Of a stretch of DNA of 26,364 nt, positions 16,973 through 22,926 are shown piece by piece. The position numbers and the translations under genes are program-made. Location: positions 1 to 26,364 of the IMG/VR virus record IMGVR_UViG_3300027763_003626; one strand, 5' to 3'. Below the pieces are notes generated by a model, which made no database searches, was not told the DNA's origin, and saw nothing but the letters and a program-made list of their open reading frames with translations. Source of the DNA: a virus. Position 1 is the first letter of the stretch. Every line of letters begins with the position of its first letter.

Positions 16973-17858
16973 TCTCCTCCCACCAAAGCAACAGGTTCAA
17001 ATACTGCAGCTCATGTTCCTTTAGTTTATCTCGAGAGATCAGAAGTTTAGCAAGCTGCTTAGATCTCACGGGAGATCTTGACTTCCAAACTTCTGACTGA
17101 TCATCTATGGCGCCTGCAACGTGGTCTTTGGTCAGCGTGAAGCTCTCAGCAGATGGACTCAAGCCGTACGTCAAAGCACAATTTTGAGCGTCTCTAAACT
17201 TGTGCGGGAAATCCTTGTGGTGAGTCATCTGATTGAAGACTTTCCAGACTAGATCGACAACTGATTCGCTTCTAGCGACTCTCTCAGGGTGCGCAAAAGT
17301 ATCGTGCTCGTGTCTGGTGTTCCTTACTCTTATGCTGTCAAAGCATACCTGCTTGTTCGGCGCAATCTTGTTGCCCAAATACTGGCAGAATAAGCTGACT
17401 CCGCCGCTTGCGTGGCAAACAAATGGAAAGACATTCTCCATGAACGACCGGTGATAGACATTAGTCTGTTGGTCGTAGTCGGTGATGCAGAACGCCTCTT
17501 TGCCTTCTGGATTTTCATAAACAATTTTTCCGCTACTGACTTCTTGGAAAGTAGCGCAAAGTGGCTTCCACTTCTCGAGGCAACGAAGAATCTCGCTGGC
17601 AGGATCTTCAGTGATGAATTCCGTGTCATCATCTATGAAGATGTAGTACTCGTAGTTCTTCTGGACCACATCGTACAAGAATGTCCGACCCTCAGAAAAT
17701 AGAAGCTTAGACTGGTAGAAGTCCGACGCAGGATCTTCAGGGGTGCTCCAGTTCAGTCTATAGAAGTCGCAAAAGTCACGCGTGAATAGCTCGCGCTTTT
17801 GGACTGACAGAGGGTCATTGACGTACCTTCCCTGCTCGAGTATGCAGAACTTTTTCAT
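16962..17858 (-). CDS. Probable GT-A-type glycosyltransferase with DDD motif
   Basis: This 298-residue protein shows YYIFIDDDTEF (71-81), a buried strand ending in the DxD-type metal and nucleotide-sugar site of GT-A glycosyltransferases. The segment before it (FLYDVVQKNYEY) and the later HASGGVSLFCQYL fit the remaining sheet and acceptor loop. I cannot name the family. The C-terminal 70 residues are helical and basic. The ATG at 17858 overlaps the upstream TGA (ATGA), and the end overlaps the aminotransferase gene by 11 bases. Membership of the glycan block is clear from context. Donor sugar and acceptor are unknown. A non-catalytic relative cannot be excluded. Confidence 0.7.
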   Translation of the reverse strand: MKKFCILEQGRYVNDPLSVQKRELFTRDFCDFYRLNWSTPEDPASDFYQSKLLFSEGRTFLYDVVQKNYEYYIFIDDDTEFITEDPASEILRCLEKWKPLCATFQEVSSGKIVYENPEGKEAFCITDYDQQTNVYHRSFMENVFPFVCHASGGVSLFCQYLGNKIAPNKQVCFDSIRVRNTRHEHDTFAHPERVARSESVVDLVWKVFNQMTHHKDFPHKFRDAQNCALTYGLSPSAESFTLTKDHVAGAIDDQSEVWKSRSPVRSKQLAKLLISRDKLKEHELQYLNLLLWWEENVR

Positions 17859-18526
17859 CGAGAAAACTCAGAGTAGTAGCCTCCAACCTTGAAATCTGTT
17901 CCCTTGGTGACTGAGGTGAGGTTTCTCTCTGGAAAGTATTTGTCTCTTGGCAGGATTCTAAAGTCCAAGCTCACGCGAGTGAGACCAGTCTCATTGATCT
18001 TGTTTCCGTGCGTGAGCTTGTTTCCATTGAAGCAGACCAGTTGGCCAGGATGACAGTTCATGGGCTTATAGTCTCCGAGTCCTGGTACGCTCTCGCACCA
18101 AGTAGCGCTGGTCCCATACATCACTGTGAGAGGGATCTGGAAATTGATTTCTCCATCAGGGTGCCTGTGGTCTATATCGCTATCATAGTGCCACTTGTAA
18201 GTGGCCTTGTAGTTTGGAACATGGACTCTGAACGAAGGAAATGTCTGATAGATAAATTCCTTGTTGACGAGGGGAGAAACGACTTCACGCAAGATGCCGT
18301 GATAAGCATCGATGATTTCAGTCCAAGAGAATGGACCATCATGGTTCAGCCTCTTATAGAAAGCAGAGTGATACTCAGTCTTGCTCTCATTGCTACTGTC
18401 AAGGTTATCGAACATGAGGTCGCTTCTCTGGACATGCAGAAGCTCTAAAGCAGTCACGCCGAACAGATCTTGCACGTGGCTTCTGATCGGAAATTTGGTC
18501 TCATCGTAGTCAAGAATTACCGGCAT
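17855..18526 (-). CDS. StrG-like 2-oxoglutarate/Fe(II)-type oxygenase
   Basis: This 223-residue protein resembles the streptomycin-cluster StrG family, a cupin/2-oxoglutarate oxygenase-like group. The visible metal set is H113 and D115 in KWHYDSD, followed by GEINFQIPLTVMYG, a distal H173 in GNKLTHGN, and R184 in TRVSLDFRILP, which would hold 2-oxoglutarate. The arrangement H-x-D...H...R is the family pattern, but activity of StrG proteins is poorly known. A role in hydroxylating or oxidising a sugar is inferred from the neighbours. The ATG at 18526 has an AGGAG site 5 bases before. It follows the sulfotransferase by 8 bases and overlaps the next gene by 4. Confidence 0.75.
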   Translation of the reverse strand: MPVILDYDETKFPIRSHVQDLFGVTALELLHVQRSDLMFDNLDSSNESKTEYHSAFYKRLNHDGPFSWTEIIDAYHGILREVVSPLVNKEFIYQTFPSFRVHVPNYKATYKWHYDSDIDHRHPDGEINFQIPLTVMYGTSATWCESVPGLGDYKPMNCHPGQLVCFNGNKLTHGNKINETGLTRVSLDFRILPRDKYFPERNLTSVTKGTDFKVGGYYSEFSR

Positions 18527-18534
18527 GGAGTCTC

Positions 18535-19239
18535 CTATCTTAGTCCCGCAAATTGCTCTCTGATGATTGAATCGTAAGCGACCCTGAACCTCTCTCTGGT
18601 GTTCTCATAGACTTCGGGGGCTTGGACGGCTTCAGCACTTAACGCGGCTGGATCATGAGGAGTCACAGACTTAGTGAGGCTCTTGTTGCACTTCTCATAT
18701 ACGGCAAGAATTTTGGTGGTATCTACTTCCCTACCGAGGAATCTAAGAACGTGGGCCATGGATTCGACTGGATTTGACTTGAGCTCTTCATAAGAGAGGC
18801 TGATCATCGACTCAATGTCAGAATTATCCCTAGTCCACCTGGAGAGGTGCGCTCTGTATTCTTCAACTAGAGACTGAACCTGATCGTCAAGCCACTGATT
18901 CCTCTCGCCGTTCCAGTTGCTGGCAATAGTGTGATCGTAGCGTAACTGGGAATAAATCGTGTCTACTGGGTCTCTGTGGAGGTAGATCACCTTCTTGAGG
19001 CCAGCGGTGAGACCCTCAGAGGGTTCGTAATTTCCCACGCGCCGATCATGAATGTGGAATCCCCAGAACGACTTTGGATTAGGGTCAAAGAAGCTCTGGA
19101 CATAAGACGGCTCTCCGAGATATGACTCGAGCAGAATTCTGAGCCAGTGAGAACCAGTCCTCGGATAAGAGACTAGCCGTGGAAATTCCGGATTGTTCTT
19201 GACTCCATCCCTATCTAACATAGCGGTAATGTCATACAT
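18535..19239 (-). CDS. PAPS-dependent sulfotransferase
   Basis: This 234-residue protein has both cofactor motifs of cytosolic-type sulfotransferases. YPRTGSHWLR (25-34) is the 5'-phosphosulfate loop, with the 'PKTG/PRTG' form, and VIYLHRDPVDTIYSQLRY (84-101) is the 3'-phosphate-binding strand and helix with its Arg and Ser. It would transfer sulfate from PAPS to a hydroxyl, here probably of a sugar. PAPS must come from the host because no PAPS genes are in view. I chose the ATG at 19239 over an in-frame start at 19317 because GAGGT lies 5 bases before it and the longer form would overlap the GT11 gene by 86 bases. It lies directly after the two fucosyltransferases. Confidence 0.88.
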   Translation of the reverse strand: MYDITAMLDRDGVKNNPEFPRLVSYPRTGSHWLRILLESYLGEPSYVQSFFDPNPKSFWGFHIHDRRVGNYEPSEGLTAGLKKVIYLHRDPVDTIYSQLRYDHTIASNWNGERNQWLDDQVQSLVEEYRAHLSRWTRDNSDIESMISLSYEELKSNPVESMAHVLRFLGREVDTTKILAVYEKCNKSLTKSVTPHDPAALSAEAVQAPEVYENTRERFRVAYDSIIREQFAGLR

Positions 19240-20011
19240 CGATAACCTCGTAGTGTTCTGGAAGAAGATCCTGAGTGTCTTTTGGTCCAGAGGGTCCGAA
19301 CCAATTTTTCGGAGCAATCACGACTTGCTCACTTGAGCTGGCCAGCCAAGATCCCCACCAGCTGAAAGAGCTATTTGCGATGATGTGGTGTTCACAGCTT
19401 GACATGGCACACAGGTCTTCAATGTTAGAGAGGCCTTCATACACCGTTGCTTCAGCAATATTTTGCCGGCACCACTCTCTGTCGTCCGAGAAAGCAATGA
19501 AGTCAACGCTACCAAGCCTCTTCCTGAGTATATCAATCGCCGCTCGATAGTAATCAACGCTTAGCGGTGGATGAGTGTCTCTGAGCTTGACATAGTCTCC
19601 CCTCCTTACGTGGATAGCGACTCTCTGCTTACCAACAGGTAGCTTGTCTTTAGTGGCGTTTCTCAGCGTCTCTTCAAACTGGAAGATCTTTCGTACATGC
19701 TCTGGATCGGTGATGTACTTCCAAGACTGTAGATAGCCGACAACATCGCAGTTCCCAGGTATCAAAGCCATCTCTCGAGAATGGGAGAACCCGGGTTCAT
19801 TCCACCTATATTTTATGAACTGCGCAGTCTGCTCGTTCAGATCAACGGCTGGAATCTTGAAGTGATTTCTAATCTCTGCTCTGCTCTCATCAGGCAGGAT
19901 AAGCTGGAGATTTCTATCTTTTGCAAGGCAAGACACAGCCGCGACCTGGAACATTTGATTGCAGAGCCGACCGTAGCTTCCCAGCATGGAGAAGCTCACA
20001 TACTCACTCAA
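19232..20011 (-). CDS. Alpha-1,2-fucosyltransferase-like enzyme (GT11)
   Basis: This 259-residue protein carries the GT11 motifs in order: GRLCNQMFQ (14-22), VVGYLQSWKYI (90-100), IHVRRGDYV (133-141, the GDP-fucose-binding HxRRGD), FSDD (174-177) and NSSFSWWGSWL (213-223). GT11 enzymes move L-fucose from GDP-fucose in alpha-1,2 linkage to galactose or related sugars, in the cytoplasm of bacteria. Length is a little under the usual 280-300. The start is TTG at 20011, supported by AGGAG 8 bases before it and by an 8-base overlap with the GT10 stop; the next in-frame ATG would cut into the first strand. With gmd, fcl and the GT10 gene it forms a fucosylation set. Confidence 0.92.
   Translation of the reverse strand: MSEYVSFSMLGSYGRLCNQMFQVAAVSCLAKDRNLQLILPDESRAEIRNHFKIPAVDLNEQTAQFIKYRWNEPGFSHSREMALIPGNCDVVGYLQSWKYITDPEHVRKIFQFEETLRNATKDKLPVGKQRVAIHVRRGDYVKLRDTHPPLSVDYYRAAIDILRKRLGSVDFIAFSDDREWCRQNIAEATVYEGLSNIEDLCAMSSCEHHIIANSSFSWWGSWLASSSEQVVIAPKNWFGPSGPKDTQDLLPEHYEVIDV
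19245..19249 (-). promoter_or_regulatory. Ribosome binding site that sets the sulfotransferase start
   Basis: GAGGT on the minus strand lies 5 bases before the ATG at 19239. This supports the shorter sulfotransferase reading over the in-frame start at 19317. Confidence 0.7.
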
Positions 20012-20846
20012 CTCCGAATCTCCTGCTCAGGATATCAGCCACGATGTTGTCAATGCTGTAGTAATCGAGGCTCTTTGCGTGATTTGCCTCTATGGGATCT
20101 AGCATTGACAGGTAGAGGTCTTCATTTAGCTTTGGAATGATCTGCATGAGGTCCATTGCGCTCTCAAAGACAATGATGCCCTTCTGGTCAAAATGCTCAA
20201 ATACGGTTGGATCTCCCCAGTACACTGGTACCGTGCGGCAAGCAAAGCAGTCTAGTATCTTTTCAGTGTGGTAGTTTGGCGCCCTGTTGTTCTCGATCGA
20301 TATCGAGAATCGATACGGCAATAGGGCTTCGGCTTTTCTGTCGATTGGATTGCAGCCTCGACCGTAGAAATCGACATCATATCCAGCCTTCCGAATGTGG
20401 TGCGCAATGTCATGCCTCAACCTGTGACCTTCAAGGATTCTCTTGTCAGAGAATATGTGAGAGCAGTCTCTTGACTTGGCATGCTTGTCGTGAATCGCTG
20501 GCGTATCAACAAAGATCCCATCTGCAGGCATGTAAGCCGCTTTTTCGGGATACATGTCGAGAAGCTTCTGGTCGTGGGTCAAGATTAGGTCAAAGCTAGA
20601 TCCAATCTGCTCGAGGATCTGGTAAGACTGAGGCTCAAAAGCCCTGGGCTCCATGATCCAAGCAACGTTCTTCTTTGTGTTTACCCTCCCAACAAATTGC
20701 GTCATCCTGCCTGTGAAGATTGTGATGCCGTCGTACTCTGAGAGCATCTTGACGTAGGAGATTTTTTCAGGGATTCTCCCACGCTCAAGCGTCTCGTCAT
20801 AGGAGTCGGCATGCGAGATGTTCTCGTCTATCAAGTTCACAATCAT
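20004..20846 (-). CDS. Alpha-1,3/4-fucosyltransferase-like enzyme (GT10)
   Basis: This 280-residue protein has the GT10 donor-site signature in the right order: RFSISIENN (179-187), NYHTEKILDCF (191-201) with the invariant Y..TEK, and TVPVYWGDP (205-213). These match the 'FxxxxENs...YvTEK......VPVvwG' pattern of alpha-1,3/1,4-fucosyltransferases such as those of Helicobacter, which use GDP-L-fucose and act on GlcNAc. The N-terminal half (acceptor domain) is less conserved, as usual. There is no C-terminal heptad or membrane-anchor region. The ATG at 20846 overlaps the upstream TGA (ATGA), and its own TGA overlaps the GT11 start by 8 bases, so the two fucosyltransferases are coupled. Acceptor and linkage are not provable from sequence. 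Confidence 0.9.
   Translation of the reverse strand: MIVNLIDENISHADSYDETLERGRIPEKISYVKMLSEYDGITIFTGRMTQFVGRVNTKKNVAWIMEPRAFEPQSYQILEQIGSSFDLILTHDQKLLDMYPEKAAYMPADGIFVDTPAIHDKHAKSRDCSHIFSDKRILEGHRLRHDIAHHIRKAGYDVDFYGRGCNPIDRKAEALLPYRFSISIENNRAPNYHTEKILDCFACRTVPVYWGDPTVFEHFDQKGIIVFESAMDLMQIIPKLNEDLYLSMLDPIEANHAKSLDYYSIDNIVADILSRRFGVE
20020..20024 (-). promoter_or_regulatory. Ribosome binding site that supports a TTG start for the GT11 gene
   Basis: AGGAG on the minus strand lies 8 bases before the TTG at 20011. The TTG start keeps the first beta strand of the fucosyltransferase; the next in-frame ATG would remove it. Confidence 0.65.
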
Positions 20847-21433
20847 CTGAGCGCTGGCCTATTTCTCTTTGAGAGCATGTGGCCCTCGATGACTTCCTTG
20901 TCGAGCCTGCCCAAGTCCAAGAGTCCATCTAGACCGAGGAAATGTGTGTTGGTGAACCCCAGCCTCTCGAGGTGCTGCTCAAGTGGGTACTTTGCGGCAT
21001 TGAAGTTATTCCTGCCCAAGAGGTAACCGCCTTGGACCACGTTCTTTGCTGCCCAGTCCTGACCAGCCCACTTGGCGACTGGCGTGGTCGGGAACGAGCC
21101 TATGTCGTTGTGGACAAAGGCGATCTCAAAATTGTCATCAGGAGATAGGTCAAGGGAGTTCTTGATCCTCACTCTGTCGTGGTTCTTCGGGTTTGCGATG
21201 TCAAATCCAATACAGCGATCCCTGCCAAAGAACTCACACAGCATGTCAAACCCAACGCAGTTGTTGGTCCCCATCAGGAGGATGAATCCATGCTTTGGAA
21301 TGTCAGAAATCTTGAAGACCACGTCTTCATAGATCTTGCAAGCGTAGTAGTCCCTGCTGTAGTTGTCAACATCACCGTGGAGATGGACTTGCTCAAACCA
21401 GAACTTTTGGCTGTAGTAATCAGACTCTTTCAT
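20843..21433 (-). CDS. Rossmann-type, methyltransferase-like protein
   Basis: I cannot name the family of this 196-residue protein. The pattern HGFILLMGTNNCVGFDML (48-65), RCIGFDIANP (73-82) and NFEIAFVHNDIG (100-111) looks like SAM motif I, the acidic end of strand 2 and motif IV of a class I methyltransferase, but the glycine motif is poor (GTNNCVG). A Rossmann enzyme of another sort, or an inactive one, remains possible. It starts with ATG at 21433, with GAGG about 5 bases before, and follows the GT2 gene by 6 bases. It overlaps the GT10 start by 4 bases, so it is likely to act on the same glycan or its precursor. Confidence 0.6.
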   Translation of the reverse strand: MKESDYYSQKFWFEQVHLHGDVDNYSRDYYACKIYEDVVFKISDIPKHGFILLMGTNNCVGFDMLCEFFGRDRCIGFDIANPKNHDRVRIKNSLDLSPDDNFEIAFVHNDIGSFPTTPVAKWAGQDWAAKNVVQGGYLLGRNNFNAAKYPLEQHLERLGFTNTHFLGLDGLLDLGRLDKEVIEGHMLSKRNRPALR

Positions 21434-21439
21434 GGAACC

Positions 21440-22186
21440 TCAGCTGATCCTGCTATATTTTGGTCGGGTCCTGATCAGCCTATCAACTCTACCCTGATCG
21501 GCAGAATTGATAACATCGTCGCTCAAAGGATTCCAACGATTATAGACATAGAGAGCGTTCGGAATGAAAGCGTGGCGCTCTCCAGCCATCTCAAGCATTG
21601 GAATCATGAAAGAAACGTCCCAGCCAGTCTTGAAGTACGTTCCGTCAACGTCCCTCAGATCCTCGTCCCTTATCGCGTTCCAGATCCTGCTCTTGAACGT
21701 GCGTAGGTGGCTGGAGATGAACTTATAATCTCTGTAGGAGTTACTCCTGACAACATCATCGGGAAATGGCTCGCAGTTTGTTCGGGTCTGGCCAGTTGGC
21801 CAATGAATATGATTTCCGTAGGTCAAGAGGACGCGAAAGTCTCGGTACACATTGCTGACAATCGCAAGAGAGAACTCAGAGAACAGGAAATCGTCTCCAT
21901 CGATGACCATAAGAACTGACTCAGGATCTTTGTCAGTCTCGAGGAGCTTGAAGCCTTCGACAATGTTGTGCAGCGCCTTCCTGTTCTCGGTGTTGTGGAC
22001 TACTGTGAACCTGGCGTCTGGAAATTCCGCAAAATGCTTGTCAATTGCTGCCCCAGTGTTATCGGTGCTGGCGTCATTATAGACAATGCACCGAAAATCA
22101 GTGTGGCTCTGCGACTGGATGGAGTGCAAGCACCTGGAGATCCAGTGCTCTGTGTTGTAGGTTGGTACGACAATATTGAATCGCAT
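21440..22186 (-). CDS. Glycosyltransferase family 2 (GT-A)
   Basis: This 248-residue GT2 enzyme opens with RFNIVVPTYNTEHWISRCL, the standard first strand and helix. It then has VYNDASTDNT (35-44), whose D38 contacts the nucleotide, and VIDGDDF (94-100), which is the DxD metal site. The acceptor side is short, so it probably adds one sugar to a cytoplasmic acceptor. I chose the ATG at 22186, which overlaps the preceding TGA (TGATG); a GTG one codon earlier at 22189 is also possible. It lacks membrane segments, unlike polyprenol-phosphate GT2 enzymes. It is the second of two GT2 genes in tandem, which share little beyond the motifs. Confidence 0.9.
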   Translation of the reverse strand: MRFNIVVPTYNTEHWISRCLHSIQSQSHTDFRCIVYNDASTDNTGAAIDKHFAEFPDARFTVVHNTENRKALHNIVEGFKLLETDKDPESVLMVIDGDDFLFSEFSLAIVSNVYRDFRVLLTYGNHIHWPTGQTRTNCEPFPDDVVRSNSYRDYKFISSHLRTFKSRIWNAIRDEDLRDVDGTYFKTGWDVSFMIPMLEMAGERHAFIPNALYVYNRWNPLSDDVINSADQGRVDRLIRTRPKYSRIS

Positions 22187-22926
22187 CACTTGTCCTGATT
22201 GTTCGTAGATGTGTTCCTGCGGTAACAGTACTGGCGCTCAGCAAGAATCGAAGTCTTTCCCAAGAGGGCTGTCGCTCTGAAGTTAAAGTCGCTGTCCTCA
22301 CTGTTCAGCACACGGAGGCCGACACCGGGAGGATTGAACCTGAGCCCATATCCGAACAGCGCTCGGTGGAACATTGCAGAGACTCCGGCAGTCTCAAACC
22401 TTCCAGTCGAGTAGTGGTTCACTCCTGGCGTGTGGAATCCACCCAGGACAAGCTTCGAGACTGTTTCCTGCTCCATCACAGTTAGTTCTTCTCCGAGAGC
22501 AGGCAGTGACATCGCTTGATCCACGTCATCTTCGTCATAACAGTGGTAGAAACCACAGAGATTGTGCAGCGTATTTGTCTCAAAGAGGCATCTGAGCTGA
22601 CGGAAGATCCTATCAGGAAGCGAGATGTCATCGGAGTCGTGGGACGTGAAGAAGTCACATTCGCTATTTGACATCACGTAGTTGAGGGCATGCCACTTTC
22701 CGTGATTATCTTCGAACTTGTGGTACTTGACGCGCAGATCTTCCTTTGCGAGCTCGCTAACAATCTCATCGATCCCTTGGTCAGGGCTCGAGCCGTCATT
22801 AACGACGGCAATTTCGAGGTTCTTCCACGTCTGATTTTGGATGCTCTGGACGCTCTGCTTGAGATACCTTCCGTGATTGTAGCACGCAATCACGACCAGA
22901 ACCTTCGGCTCTTTCTCACTTATCAT
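22186..22926 (-). CDS. Glycosyltransferase family 2 (GT-A)
   Basis: This 246-residue GT2 protein starts with KVLVVIACYNHGRYLKQSV, followed by VVNDGSSPDQ (41-50) with D44 as the nucleotide contact, NHGKWHALNYVM (74-85), the 'n.G...A.N.g' GT2 helix, and HDSDDIS (96-102) as the metal-binding DxD. It would transfer a sugar of unknown identity in the cytoplasm. No membrane segment is seen. Its ATG lies 11 bases inside the end of the fusion glycosyltransferase gene, and its TGA overlaps the next GT2 start. The C-terminal Asn/Asp-rich tail is normal for short phage GT2 enzymes. The call is firm for family and open for substrate. Confidence 0.9.
   Translation of the reverse strand: MISEKEPKVLVVIACYNHGRYLKQSVQSIQNQTWKNLEIAVVNDGSSPDQGIDEIVSELAKEDLRVKYHKFEDNHGKWHALNYVMSNSECDFFTSHDSDDISLPDRIFRQLRCLFETNTLHNLCGFYHCYDEDDVDQAMSLPALGEELTVMEQETVSKLVLGGFHTPGVNHYSTGRFETAGVSAMFHRALFGYGLRFNPPGVGLRVLNSEDSDFNFRATALLGKTSILAERQYCYRRNTSTNNQDK

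Noticed and set aside
19240-19317. Longer N-terminus of the sulfotransferase (start at 19317)
   Set aside because: It would overlap the GT11 gene by 86 bases, while the ATG at 19239 has a well-placed GAGGT.
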